From contig CAVXYW010000002.1 of the NCBI GenBank assembly GCA_963766295.1, positions 682,001-746,000 of the forward strand: 64,000 nucleotides of DNA. The letters are read 5' to 3'. A program made the translations under genes and the position numbers. Positions 51,181-61,590 of this stretch are shown one piece after another. The notes beneath the pieces were generated by a model, which had not been told where the DNA came from, ran no database searches, and was given only the letters and a program-made list of their open reading frames with translations. Numbering within the stretch: the stretch's first letter is position 1; every line of letters starts with the position of its first letter. Source of the DNA: JBBDRJ01 sp963766295. Lineage in GTDB: Bacteria; Actinomycetota; JAICYB01.

Positions 51181-51615
51181 TTAGCTCCCCTCCGCCCGAG
51201 AACGGAGCGCGTCGTTCAAGGCAAGTTGGCTCTTCTCGACGGGCTTTCCCATCACGAGCGCGAAGACTGGTGCAAAGGCCCCATGGACGTCCTCGATGTG
51301 CGTAACGGAAACGCGGTCGGGCGCGGTCTGCTGGATCGCGAATTCCCGATATCCCTCGAAGAACCACGGTGCGAGGAGATGGCCTCGCCACGAGAGCAAA
51401 GCGTTCTCCTGGGCCTGCTCGATCTTGGCCGAGAGGTTCATTGCGGGCCTTCCGGGCAGGGCGAGCTTGATCTCGATCTCGGCCCCCTCCTCGATCGTGC
51501 CTTTTGCGACTGGGATCTGCGGGTTCCACTCGCCGTAGCGATCGAAGTCGGTGAGGACCTTCCATACCTTCTCGGCCGATGCGGCGATCTCGATCGTCGA
51601 CTTGTAGACGGGCAT
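51181..51615 (-). CDS. SRPBCC (START/Bet v 1-fold) family protein
   Basis: A 144-residue protein from ATG 51615: STIEIAASAEKVWKVLTDFD, YGEWNPQIP, an acidic middle strand, and a long C-terminal helix (FAPVFALVMGKPVEKSQLAL). The fold makes a hydrophobic pocket for lipids or polyketides. Base use matches the core genome, so I place it outside the island although it is on the same strand. It is divergent from rpsO. Confidence 0.83.
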   Translation of the reverse strand: MPVYKSTIEIAASAEKVWKVLTDFDRYGEWNPQIPVAKGTIEEGAEIEIKLALPGRPAMNLSAKIEQAQENALLSWRGHLLAPWFFEGYREFAIQQTAPDRVSVTHIEDVHGAFAPVFALVMGKPVEKSQLALNDALRSRAEGS

Positions 51616-51690
51616 ATGTCCCCCTCGAGGCTCCGTGTGGGCTCTCCTATGTAATACTGAGCGAAACCGCATATCTGGAGTTATTGCAGC

Positions 51691-51966
51691 TTGTCTAAAG
51701 GACTTCCCGCAGAACAAAAGCAGGCCCTGATCACTGATTACAGGGTCAACGAGAAGGACACCGGGTCCCCGGAGGTCCAGATCGCCGTCCTCTCGAAGCG
51801 CATCGAGGCCTTGACCAAGCACGTCCAGGCCAATAAGAAGGACCATCACACCCGCCTCGGCCTCCAGAAGATGGTGGCCAAGCGCCGCCGGCTGCTGGGC
51901 TACCTGGAGCGCGAAGAGTTCGATCGTTACAAGGCCGTCCGCGACAAGTTGGGCTTGCGGAGGTGA
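51691..51966 (+). CDS. rpsO: 30S ribosomal protein S15
   Basis: Binds 16S rRNA early in 30S assembly. The 91-residue protein has the canonical TDYRVNEKDTGSPEVQIAVL, THVQANKKDHHTRLGLQKMV and RRRLLGYL. It starts at TTG 51691, where S15 proteins begin (MSK); a weak TGGAG lies upstream. It is followed by pnp, the usual order. Confidence 0.95.
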   Translation: MSKGLPAEQKQALITDYRVNEKDTGSPEVQIAVLSKRIEALTKHVQANKKDHHTRLGLQKMVAKRRRLLGYLEREEFDRYKAVRDKLGLRR

Positions 51967-52009
51967 GAGGGCCGCAGTAGGCACCTGATTCGTTACAGAT
52001 ACAAGAGAC

Positions 52010-52150
52010 AACTGGTAACCGGGCGGAGGTGAAGCGCCGGGAGCCAGTTATCAGTAGAGATGCCTCGGCAGCACCGAGGTTTCCCCGCTGAGAACTGACC
52101 CCGCGCTTCCCCCGCGAATCCCAAGGGCTTCTTGCGCAAAAGCGCTGCCC
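52010..52150 (+). promoter_or_regulatory. Structured pnp leader with three hairpins
   Basis: The 203-bp rpsO-pnp gap holds three stems. AACTGG...CCAGTT (52010-52049) encloses CCGGGCG/CGCCGG. CCTCGG-CAGCA-CCGAGG (52063-52079) is followed by TTT. GGGC...GCGC-AAAA-GCGC...GCCC spans 52125-52150. Conserved hairpins before actinobacterial pnp are known (the Actino-pnp motif), where RNase III cleavage allows PNPase autoregulation. I cannot confirm membership by eye. Confidence 0.5.
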
Positions 52151-52169
52151 TGAAAGGAAAAGAATTCGC

Positions 52170-54374
52170 ATGGAAGCGAAACAAGTAGAAACAAAGATCG
52201 ATTCAAAGCAGATCACGTTGCAGACGGGGCGTCTGGCAAAGCTTGCAGACGGCGCCGTAGTCATCGCGGTCGGCGAGTCCACCGTCCTTGTGACGGCAGT
52301 CGCCTCACCGACCATCCGAGAGGGCATCGATTTCTTCCCTCTCACCGTCGACATCGAAGAGCGCGTTTACTCCGTCGGACGCATCCCCGGCTCGGTTCTT
52401 CGCCGGGAGGGTCGTCCTTCTGAGAAAGCGACGCTGACGGCGCGTCTTACGGACCGTCCCTTGCGACCGACGTTCCCGGACTGGTTCCGGCACGACGTCC
52501 AGGTCATTGCCACCGTCATGCAGGTGGACGAGGAGAACCCTTACGACGTCCATTGCATAACGGCGGCCAGCGCGGCCTTGCTGCTCGGCGGAGTTCCCTT
52601 CGCCGGACCCATCTCCGCGGTGCGCATGGCGCACATCCACGGGCGCTGGGTTCCGTTCCCGACTAACGCAGAGCTGGAGAACGCAACCGTAGAGCTGGTC
52701 GTGGCCGGACGCCCGAACGACGCCGGTGACGTCGACATCCTGATGATCGAGGCCGGCGGCTTCGAGAACACATTCGATCTCGTGAAGGACGGTGCAACCG
52801 CGCCGACCGAGGAAGTCCTGGCCGACGGACTCGAGGCCGCTCAGCCCGTTCTCCGTGAGCTTGGTGAGCTTCAGCTGAAGCTGGTCGCGCAGTGCGACGT
52901 TCCCGAGCGTTCGTGGATCGAAACCCGCGACTACCTGCCCGACGTGATGGAGCGCGTCAAGGCTGTGTCCGGTGATCGCCTCGGTGACGCTCTGGCGATT
53001 GCGGCCAAGACCGATCGTCAGGCCGCCTTGGACGAGATCTCGCTCGATGTCATGGGCAAGCTCGGCGAGGAGTTCGACTCCGAGCGGCACAAGGAGATCA
53101 AGGCGGCGCTTCGTTCGCTGCAGAAGTCGATCGTGCGCAACCGCGTCATCCAAGAAGGCAAGCGCATCGACGGACGGGGACCCAAGGAGATCCGTCCGCT
53201 CAATGCCGAAGTCGGATTGCTCACTCGTACACACGGAACCGGACTGTTCGAGCGTGGCGAAACGCAGGTTATGTCGGTCACGACGCTGGCCATGCCCCGC
53301 ATGGAGCAGTTCATCGGTGTGGACGAGCTAACCGACAAGACCAAGCGCTACATCCACCACTATCAGTTCCCGCCGTTCTCGACCGGTGAGGCCTACCCGA
53401 TGCGCGGCCCCCGTCGTCGCGACATCGGACACGGCGCGCTGGCGGAGAAGGCGGTTCTGGTCGCCCTTCCGAGCACCGACGAGTTCCCGTACGCGATCCG
53501 CGTGGTTTCCGAAGTGCTGTCGTCCAACGGATCGACGTCCATGGCCTCGGTGTGCGGATCGACGCTGTCGCTGATGGACGCCGGTGTTCCGATGCGCGGG
53601 ATGGTCGGCGGTATCGCGATGGGTCTCATCACAGATGGCGAGAAGCACGTCACGCTCACCGACATCCTGGGAGCCGAGGACGGCTACGGCGACATGGACT
53701 TCAAGGTCGCGGGAACCGAGGAATTCGTTACGGCGCTACAGCTCGACACAAAGACTCTGGGTATCTCGGTCGACGTGCTTCGCGGCGCGATGCAGCAGGC
53801 CAAGGAAGCGCGACTGGAGATCCTCGAAGCCATGAAGAAAGCGATCACGCACCCGAGAGCCGAGATGAGCCCGTACGCACCTCGGATCCTCATGGAGCAG
53901 ATCCCCGTCGACAAGATCGGCGAGGTCATCGGACCCAAGGGCAAGGTGATCAACGACATCATCGCCCGCACCGAGACCCAGATCGACGTCGAAGACGACG
54001 GACGGATCCTGGTCGCATCCACTTCCGGCGGCGAGAACGCCGAGAAGGCGCTGAAGATGATCCGCGACATCGTGAACCCTGTGCCGCTCGAGGTGGGAAC
54101 GATCTTCGAAGGCAAGGTCGTCAAGACCATGGACTTCGGCGCTTTCGTCAACATCGTCCCGGGCAAGGACGGGCTGGTTCACATCTCGAAGCTGGCCAAG
54201 CTGGCCGGTAAACGAGTGGACAAGGTCGAAGACGTCGTGAACGTCGGCGACGTATTGCTCGTCGAGCTCACCGAGGTTCGTCCGGACGGGAAGCTGAACC
54301 TCACTCCGGTCGAAACCGGCTCCGGGAACGGCGGATCGAGTTCGTCGGGCGAATCGGGATCTTCGGACGAGTGA
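52170..54374 (+). CDS. pnp: Polyribonucleotide nucleotidyltransferase (PNPase)
   Basis: Phosphorolytic 3'-5' exoribonuclease. The 734-residue protein has two RNase PH domains (first about 10-140, with RPLRPTFPDWFRHDVQ; second about 330-545, with GLFERGETQVMSVTTLAMP and PPFSTGEAYPMRGPRRRDIG), an all-alpha linker, a KH domain (VIGPKGKVINDI) and an S1 domain (VGTIFEGKVVKTMDFGAFV). A Gly/Ser-rich tail ends it. In actinobacteria it may also make RNA 3' tails. SD AAAGGAAAAG precedes ATG. Confidence 0.97.
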   Translation: MEAKQVETKIDSKQITLQTGRLAKLADGAVVIAVGESTVLVTAVASPTIREGIDFFPLTVDIEERVYSVGRIPGSVLRREGRPSEKATLTARLTDRPLRPTFPDWFRHDVQVIATVMQVDEENPYDVHCITAASAALLLGGVPFAGPISAVRMAHIHGRWVPFPTNAELENATVELVVAGRPNDAGDVDILMIEAGGFENTFDLVKDGATAPTEEVLADGLEAAQPVLRELGELQLKLVAQCDVPERSWIETRDYLPDVMERVKAVSGDRLGDALAIAAKTDRQAALDEISLDVMGKLGEEFDSERHKEIKAALRSLQKSIVRNRVIQEGKRIDGRGPKEIRPLNAEVGLLTRTHGTGLFERGETQVMSVTTLAMPRMEQFIGVDELTDKTKRYIHHYQFPPFSTGEAYPMRGPRRRDIGHGALAEKAVLVALPSTDEFPYAIRVVSEVLSSNGSTSMASVCGSTLSLMDAGVPMRGMVGGIAMGLITDGEKHVTLTDILGAEDGYGDMDFKVAGTEEFVTALQLDTKTLGISVDVLRGAMQQAKEARLEILEAMKKAITHPRAEMSPYAPRILMEQIPVDKIGEVIGPKGKVINDIIARTETQIDVEDDGRILVASTSGGENAEKALKMIRDIVNPVPLEVGTIFEGKVVKTMDFGAFVNIVPGKDGLVHISKLAKLAGKRVDKVEDVVNVGDVLLVELTEVRPDGKLNLTPVETGSGNGGSSSSGESGSSDE

Positions 54375-54387
54375 GCGCGCACGACTA

Positions 54388-55662
54388 GTGCGCACCCTTC
54401 CGTTCGAGCGTTCTGAGCCGTTGACCGGCGTTCGGCTCGTCACGGAGCCGATGCCGCACGTTCGGTCGGTTTCGATCGGGCTGTGGGTCGACGTCGGCTC
54501 GCGCGACGAAACCGACGACATCGCCGGCGCGTCGCACTTCCTAGAGCACCTCCTGTTCAAGGGGACGTCTCGACGCAGCGCGCAGGACATAGCCGAAGCC
54601 TTCGACGCCGTCGGTGGCGAGATCAACGCCTACTCGGCGCGCGAGCACACCTGCGTCTACGCACGCGTGCTCGACGCAGACCTGCCGATGGCCGTCGACA
54701 TCCTCGGCGACATGTTCCACGAGGCGGCGCTGCGATCCGACGAAGTCGAATCCGAGCGCCGCGTCGTCCTAGAAGAGATCCACATGGCCGGGGACGTTCC
54801 GGAGGACCGCGTTCACGATCTGTACTCCAGCACGGCGTGGCCGGGCCATACGCTCGGCCGTCCCGTCCTCGGAACGGAAAAAACTGTTGGCGGGATGTCT
54901 CGCAACCGGATCGAAGAGTTCTATCGGAAGGGCTACGTCCCCGACCGGCTCGTCGTCTCGGCCGCAGGCAACGTCTCGCAGGACGACATCACGAAACAGA
55001 TACAGGCCGCGTTCCGGAACGGAACGGCTCCAAAGAGACGCGCGCCAACGGACATGCCGAAGTTCGGCGCGCCCACAGCCGCGTACGACACGAGGGATTC
55101 GGAACAAGTGCACCTCGTGTGGGGCGTCGAGTCCGTCGGTCGCAAAGATCCCGAGCGTTACGCGCAATCGGTGATGAGCACGCTTTACGGAGGGGGCCTT
55201 TCGTCACGTCTTTTCCAAGAAGTGCGTGAGAAGAGGGGACTGGCCTACTCCATCTACTCGGCCGACCACATGTACCTGGAGACGGGATCATTCACGGTCT
55301 ACGCCGGAACGGCATCGTCGAACGCCGCCGAGGTGATGAAGATCGTCCGCGACGAAGCCGGGAAGATCGCCGGAGGGGAGCTCACCGAAGAAGAGGTTGA
55401 GCGAGCCAAGGGACACGTCCGCGGCGGCCTCGTCCTGTCTATGGACGACCCGGGCGGGCGTATGTCGAGACTCGGCCGGTCTGAGCTCGTCCACGGAGAG
55501 GTGCTTACCGTCGACGAATTACTGGAGAAGGTGGATGCCGTGACCGTCGCCGACGTAGAGCGAGTGGCCAAGCGGATCTTCGGCAACGGAGGCGCAGTTC
55601 TGGCTTCCGTCGGGCCGGTAGCGGAAGGGTCACTCGACTTCGCCGTCGAACCGGCAGACTAG
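54388..55662 (+). CDS. M16-family zinc metallopeptidase
   Basis: Pitrilysin-like peptidase of 424 residues with the inverted zinc motif HFLEH (His50, Glu53, His54) and the distal Glu in ERRVVLEEIHM. The second, non-catalytic half contains the GGGLSSRLFQEVREKRGLAY block. Its place between pnp and dapB is conserved in actinobacteria. The GTG start lies inside a 6-bp hairpin, GCGCAC-GACTA-GTGCGC (54377-54393), which may lower initiation. Confidence 0.93.
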   Translation: MRTLPFERSEPLTGVRLVTEPMPHVRSVSIGLWVDVGSRDETDDIAGASHFLEHLLFKGTSRRSAQDIAEAFDAVGGEINAYSAREHTCVYARVLDADLPMAVDILGDMFHEAALRSDEVESERRVVLEEIHMAGDVPEDRVHDLYSSTAWPGHTLGRPVLGTEKTVGGMSRNRIEEFYRKGYVPDRLVVSAAGNVSQDDITKQIQAAFRNGTAPKRRAPTDMPKFGAPTAAYDTRDSEQVHLVWGVESVGRKDPERYAQSVMSTLYGGGLSSRLFQEVREKRGLAYSIYSADHMYLETGSFTVYAGTASSNAAEVMKIVRDEAGKIAGGELTEEEVERAKGHVRGGLVLSMDDPGGRMSRLGRSELVHGEVLTVDELLEKVDAVTVADVERVAKRIFGNGGAVLASVGPVAEGSLDFAVEPAD

Positions 55663-55666
55663 GACC

Positions 55667-56431
55667 GTGAGCATCAAGGTCGGAGTCCTCGGCGCTGCCG
55701 GACGCATGGGTCAAACGGTGTGTGAAGCCGTAGAGGGCGATCCCGAGCTCGAGTTAGTTGCGCGGATAGATCCCGCCGGCGGGGAAGGCATCTCGAAATC
55801 GCTGGACGACCTCGGTGGAGCGGAAGTCGTTGTCGACTTCACGCAGCCCGCGTCGGTGATGGCAAACATCAAATCCTGCGTGGGAGCCGGCGTCCACTGC
55901 GTCGTCGGCACTACCGGACTTACGGAAGCAAACATCGAGGAGATCAGGCAGCTTTGTGAAGGCGGCAAGTCCAACGTCTTCATCGCTCCGAACTTCTCGC
56001 TGGGGGCCGTCCTGCTCATGCATCTGGCCAAGCAGGCCGCGCGTTATCTGGGATCGGTCGAGATCGTCGAGCTGCACCACAACGCCAAACTCGACGCTCC
56101 GTCGGGAACGGCGATGAAGACGGCGCGCGACATCGCGGAGGTTTGGAAAGAACACGGCCGACCTTCGGGAGGCCTCGCTCATCCCGACGAGGAAGAGACC
56201 GTTGGCGGAGCGCGCGGAGCCGTCGTCGAAGGCATCAATGTCCATGCCGTACGACTCCACGGGCTGCTCGCTCATGAAGAGGTGTTGTTCGGCGCCCAGG
56301 GCCAAACGTTGACGATCCGACACGACTCGATCGACCGCTCGTCCTTCATGCCCGGCGTACTGCTGGCGGTCAAGAATGTTGGCTCGAGACCAGGACTAAC
56401 CGTCGGCCTCGAGCATCTCTTGGATCTCTGA
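55667..56431 (+). CDS. dapB: 4-hydroxy-tetrahydrodipicolinate reductase
   Basis: Reduces HTPA with NAD(P)H in the diaminopimelate-lysine pathway. The 254-residue protein has the coenzyme motif GVLGAAGRMGQTV (residues 6-18), VGTTGL and the substrate block ELHHNAKLDAPSGTAMKTA with the catalytic His-His and Lys. It starts at GTG 55667, 4 bp after the peptidase stop. Confidence 0.96.
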   Translation: MSIKVGVLGAAGRMGQTVCEAVEGDPELELVARIDPAGGEGISKSLDDLGGAEVVVDFTQPASVMANIKSCVGAGVHCVVGTTGLTEANIEEIRQLCEGGKSNVFIAPNFSLGAVLLMHLAKQAARYLGSVEIVELHHNAKLDAPSGTAMKTARDIAEVWKEHGRPSGGLAHPDEEETVGGARGAVVEGINVHAVRLHGLLAHEEVLFGAQGQTLTIRHDSIDRSSFMPGVLLAVKNVGSRPGLTVGLEHLLDL

Positions 56432-56444
56432 GTGCTTCCAGACG

Positions 56445-56995
56445 ATGCCCTCGATTCTTTGGCGCAGACTCGATAGTCCAGGGCACGACGCGTGTCGGCT
56501 TGAGCAACACGACGCTGGCTGGAGACTCGAGGGCACTGCAGTCTTCGAGCTGGACGGGGTTCCGGCGTGCCTGACTTACATTGCCGCATGTGATGCTTCG
56601 TGGCGTACGCAGCGAGGTCACGTCTCGGGTTGGATCGGTGACCGATCCGTCGAACTTGCTATCGAGCGCGTGGCCAAGGGAGCGTGGACGCTCAACGGTG
56701 AGGATGTTCCCGGGGTGGAGCATTGCTTAGATCTCGACTTTGGCTTCACGCCCTCGACGAACCTCTTGCAACTCCGCCGGCTGGCCCTAGCCGAGGGTCA
56801 AGCCGCCGACGCACCGGCCGCGTGGCTCGACGTTTCGACCAGCGCTCTCTCAATCCTCGTCCAAAGTTATGAACGGCGATCGGACACGACCTATTGGTAC
56901 GAGGCCCCACGATTCGACTACGCGGAATTGCTCGAGGTCGATCGAGATGGATTCGTCCGACGATATCCCGGCCTCTGGCAGTCGGAGGCCGCGTA

Positions 56996-56996
<1 letters not shown>
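56445..56996 (+). CDS. Putative glycolipid-binding family protein (PF06475-like)
   Basis: A 183-residue protein matching the pattern of the putative glycolipid-binding family: LWRRLDSPGHDACRLEQHDA, GWRLEGTAVFELDG, then GFTPSTNLLQLRRL and RRYPGLW near the C-terminus. The family makes a beta-barrel; ligand and function are not established. Its TAA overlaps the next ATG by 1 bp. Confidence 0.78.
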
Positions 56997-58024
<1,028 letters not shown>

Positions 58025-58028
<4 letters not shown>

Positions 58029-58741
58029 GCCGGTGCCCCCAGGAAGGCTTCTCTAAGTTTGTCTTTGTCCTTCAACTGTCTGCCCGCTGCTCTGTACACG
58101 ATGTTTCCCTTCTCCATTAAAACGGCCTGGTCGGCGATGTCGATGGCGCCGATGTTCTGCTCGACCAAAAGTACGGTCACGCCCGACTCGTTTATCTGTC
58201 TGATTATCGAGAACAGCTGCTTCACGATCACGGGGGCCAGGCCAAGCGAAGCCTCGTCGATAAGAAGCAGCTTCGGATCTGACATCAGCCCTCGGGCGAG
58301 AGCCAGCATCTGCTGCTCGCCACCCGAGAGCGTGCCCGCGAGCTGATTCTCTCGCTCGGCCATACGCGGGAAGTATTCGTAGACCTGATCCTTGCGTTCC
58401 TTCACGAAGGACGAGCTGCGGCGTTTGGTCCAAGCGCCGATGGCGAGGTTGCGCTCGACGCTGAGTGCCGGGAAAACGCGGCGGCCTTCGGGCACCAGAA
58501 CGATCCCGCGACGGACCATCTGTTTAACGTCGCGTCCGGCGACATCCTCGCCGTCGAAGGTGATCGATCCGCTCGTCGGACGATGCAGTCCGGCTAGGCA
58601 GTGCATGGTCGTTGTCTTTCCTGCGCCGTTGAGACCGAGGAACACTGCGGTCTCGCCCTGCTCGACGGCGAAGTCCAGCCCGTACAGGACTTCGACGTCT
58701 CCGTAACCGGCGTGCATGTCTTTCACCTCGAGGAAAGCCAC
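58025..58741 (-). CDS. livF: Liv-type ABC transporter ATPase, LivF class
   Basis: A 238-residue ATPase with Walker A GLNGAGKTT, Q-loop VPEGRRVFPALSVERNL, signature LSGGEQQMLALA and Walker B LLLIDEASLGLAP. GTG 58741 (VAFLEVKDMHAGYG) was chosen; the longer frame runs antisense-like through livG. It is the last Liv gene of the operon SBP-livH-livM-livG-livF. Confidence 0.92.
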
Positions 58742-58742
58742 C

Positions 58743-59588
58743 TCAGCGCCTCCGAGCTTTAGGCCTGGGCTTGGGCTTCGGCTTCGGCTTCGTCCGGGCC
58801 CGGCGCTTGGGCTTCGGCACGTCCTTCGCGTCTTCGCCGAGGTAAGCCTCGAGAACACTGGGGTGATTGCGGACGTAGTCCGGCTCGCCATGGGTGAGGA
58901 CCTGTCCGAAATCGAGGCAGTACATGTAGTCGGAAACCGCCACGACCAGCGGCACGTGGTGGTCGATCATCACGACGGTGATCCCGAGCTCCTTGCGCAT
59001 CTCGCGCACGCGATTGCCGAAAGCGTGAGCTTCCTCGGGCCCCATGCCGGCGGCGGGTTCGTCCAAGAGAAGAAGTTCGGGATCGGTTGCGAGCACCGCG
59101 GCAACTTCGATCGTCTTGAGCGTCCCGTAGGGGAGTCCGTCGAGCGGCGAATGTGCGAGATCGGATAACCCCATGAAGTCGAGGACGTGCATCGCGCGCT
59201 TTCGGAGATCGATCTCGGCGGCAAAGGTTTCCGGCGAGCCGATCATCCCCGAGATGTCCGAGTAGTTCACTTCTAGGTGTTGAGCGAGCAGCAAGTTTTC
59301 GAGCACGGTCATCGACCGCACCAGACCGACCTGCTGGAAGGTGCGTCCGATCCCGAGCGCAGCTCTTTTGTGCGGAGCGAGCCGGGATATGTCTTGATCC
59401 TTGAACCGGATCGCTCCCGTGTCCTGCTTGTAGAAACCGGTGATGCAATTGAACAGCGTCGTCTTGCCGGCGCCGTTGGGACCGATCAGTCCCACGACTT
59501 CCCACTCGTCGATGCTCAGCTCGACGTTGCCGAGAGCCTGCACACCACCGAATCCGATGGAGACGCCTTGAACGTCAAGGACGGACAT
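58743..59588 (-). CDS. livG: Liv-type ABC transporter ATPase, LivG class
   Basis: A 281-residue ATPase: Walker A GPNGAGKTT, GIGRTFQQVGLVRSMTVLEN, the LivG-type signature LPYGTLKTIEVA, Walker B LLLLDEPAAGMG. A Lys/Pro/Arg-rich tail (KPKPKPKPRPKARRR) follows the domain, unusual for LivG and possibly a membrane or nucleic-acid contact. ATG 59588 overlaps livM by 14 bp. Confidence 0.92.
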   Translation of the reverse strand: MSVLDVQGVSIGFGGVQALGNVELSIDEWEVVGLIGPNGAGKTTLFNCITGFYKQDTGAIRFKDQDISRLAPHKRAALGIGRTFQQVGLVRSMTVLENLLLAQHLEVNYSDISGMIGSPETFAAEIDLRKRAMHVLDFMGLSDLAHSPLDGLPYGTLKTIEVAAVLATDPELLLLDEPAAGMGPEEAHAFGNRVREMRKELGITVVMIDHHVPLVVAVSDYMYCLDFGQVLTHGEPDYVRNHPSVLEAYLGEDAKDVPKPKRRARTKPKPKPKPRPKARRR

Positions 59589-60723
59589 CTTCGCCCCCAC
59601 TTTGCGCCTGCGTCTCGCCGTGTATGAGCGAAAGGTCGAATTTGCCACCGCGGAACCAATTCACGATCGGGCGCAGCTGCTGGCCGATGCCCCCGGGGAA
59701 CGAGATGAGAGTGAGGATCAGCAGTCCGGCACCGACGGCCGGCACGAGCAGACCGGGATCGGCGATCGCGTCGCGCAGGAAGTCGGACACGCCACGGATC
59801 CCGGGAACCTTGTCGAGCTGACGAAGGAACCAGTCGTAGATGTTGCTGAAATAGCGGTCGAGCAACGCGAAGAACATCGAACCCACAACCACGCCGGAGC
59901 GGTACTGAAGTCCGCCGACTACCGTCATCAACACGAATTCCAACGCGAGGAAGAAGTTGAACGGTGCGGCTTGGACCGTCCCGATGTTGAAAGCGAGCAG
60001 ACCACCGGCGAGACCGGCCAGGAAGCCGGACAACATGAAAGCCAGCAGTTTGTACTTGATGACGCTTATCCCCATCGAGGCGGCGACTCGTTCGGAGTCG
60101 CGCACCGCCTGCACGGCGCGTCCGGCTTTCGTGCTGACGAATCGCCAATCGAGGAATAAGACGACAACGAGGAAGGCCAGACACACGTAGGCGTACGTAA
60201 TGTCGGTAGCCGCCCATGGGGGCCGCGGAGCGGGGAGTCCGGATCCGCCGCCGGTGAACTGACGAAGAAGGAAGATGGTTCTCTCGGCTACCGCTCCAAA
60301 GGTGAGAGTCACCAGCGCGAGCAGCAAACCGCCGATGCGGAGTGCGGCGGCGCCGAGGACGAGGGCGGCAGCAGCCCCCGACAGCGCCGCAGCCGGAACG
60401 GCCATCGCGAAGTCGAGCTGAAGCTCTGTGACGACGAACCCGGCCATGAATGCGCCGATACCGACGAAGGCCTGATGTCCGAGAGAGATCTGCCCGAGCA
60501 GGCCGAGCAGAACGCGCATGGAGATCCCGACGATCGCGAAGATGAACGCGTAACCGATGCGGCTGGCGTCGAGGTCCGAAACGATGCCGATGAGGAGCAG
60601 AAGCCCGCCGCCCAGAGCCAAGCCTGCGATCGCGCGTGAGATCCAACCGCCCTGCGGCGGTCCGCCGAGATCGGTTTCAACTGCTTCCATCGGATGCGTT
60701 ACGTCGAGACCTATGGCCATCAC
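59575..60723 (-). CDS. livM: Liv-type ABC transporter permease, LivM class
   Basis: A 382-residue permease with about nine or ten membrane helices; LGLLGQISLGHQAFVGIGAF is the LivM signature and RDSERVAASMGISVIKYKLL the cytoplasmic coupling loop. A 100-residue C-terminal part includes an amphipathic stretch (DRYFSNIYDWFLRQLDKVP). ATG overlaps the livH stop by 4 bp. Confidence 0.92.
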   Translation of the reverse strand: MMAIGLDVTHPMEAVETDLGGPPQGGWISRAIAGLALGGGLLLLIGIVSDLDASRIGYAFIFAIVGISMRVLLGLLGQISLGHQAFVGIGAFMAGFVVTELQLDFAMAVPAAALSGAAAALVLGAAALRIGGLLLALVTLTFGAVAERTIFLLRQFTGGGSGLPAPRPPWAATDITYAYVCLAFLVVVLFLDWRFVSTKAGRAVQAVRDSERVAASMGISVIKYKLLAFMLSGFLAGLAGGLLAFNIGTVQAAPFNFFLALEFVLMTVVGGLQYRSGVVVGSMFFALLDRYFSNIYDWFLRQLDKVPGIRGVSDFLRDAIADPGLLVPAVGAGLLILTLISFPGGIGQQLRPIVNWFRGGKFDLSLIHGETQAQSGGEDVRP

Positions 60724-61580
60724 GCAGCCTTTCCGAGCAAGCCTTGCGGACGAACTACGAGAACCGCGAGAAGGGCAACCAGGACCCCGAGCCCGTCGGC
60801 GCCGCGGATCGACTCACCGAGGAAGTGGCCGAAGTACGCCTCGATGAGCCCGATCGCGAATCCGCCTACGACGGCACCGGGCAAGCTCGTTATGCCGCCG
60901 ATGACGGCGGCGGTGAAGCCCGGTATGAGACGTCTTTGCGTCATGAAGCCCGGAGTGAACGCATCGATAGGCGCGAAGAGCAAGCCCGCCATGGCCCCGA
61001 ACAACGCCGCGACTCCCCAGACCAACATCGACATCTGATTGATGTCGATGCCCGCGATGCGGGCGGCGGTGGGTTCCTGCGACGTCGCAAGCAGGGCAGT
61101 GCCGACCGGCGAACGGAAGAACAACACCAGGACAACACTGGTTACCGCCAAGCCCGCGATGATCATGAGGTCTTGCGGCTTCACGACGGCGCCGAAGACT
61201 GAGTAGTTGTCGCCGCTCAGCATCGGCGTAATCGCTCGCAGTTTGGCCTCGCCGATGATGATCTGAAGCGCGATCGCCAGCAGGGCCACTCCGGCCGTTG
61301 CCACGAGTACCGTCACCTGAGGCGAGCGCGACAGCGGCCGGACGATGAATCGTTCGATCGCCAGTCCCATAGCCACACCCGCCAGGACGGCGATCGTTCC
61401 CGATATGGGCCAGCCGAGATCTCGTTCGAGGAGCATCCAGGCCACGAAGGTTGCAACGGTTCCGATCTCGCCCTGCGCGAAGTTGAAATGGCGAGTGGCT
61501 TTATAGATGAGGACTATGCCGAGTGCGACGAGCGCGTATCCGGCGCCCACCACCAACCCGTTTACTGTGGCTGCCCCCAC
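60720..61580 (-). CDS. livH: Liv-type ABC transporter permease, LivH class
   Basis: A 286-residue permease: GYALVALGIVLIYKATRHFN, FAQGEIGTVATFVAW (LivH signature) and IAGIDINQMSMLVWGVAALF (coupling loop). About eight helices. It lies 10 bp after the binding-protein gene. Confidence 0.92.
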   Translation of the reverse strand: MGAATVNGLVVGAGYALVALGIVLIYKATRHFNFAQGEIGTVATFVAWMLLERDLGWPISGTIAVLAGVAMGLAIERFIVRPLSRSPQVTVLVATAGVALLAIALQIIIGEAKLRAITPMLSGDNYSVFGAVVKPQDLMIIAGLAVTSVVLVLFFRSPVGTALLATSQEPTAARIAGIDINQMSMLVWGVAALFGAMAGLLFAPIDAFTPGFMTQRRLIPGFTAAVIGGITSLPGAVVGGFAIGLIEAYFGHFLGESIRGADGLGVLVALLAVLVVRPQGLLGKAA

Positions 61581-61590
61581 GCGAGCGCTC

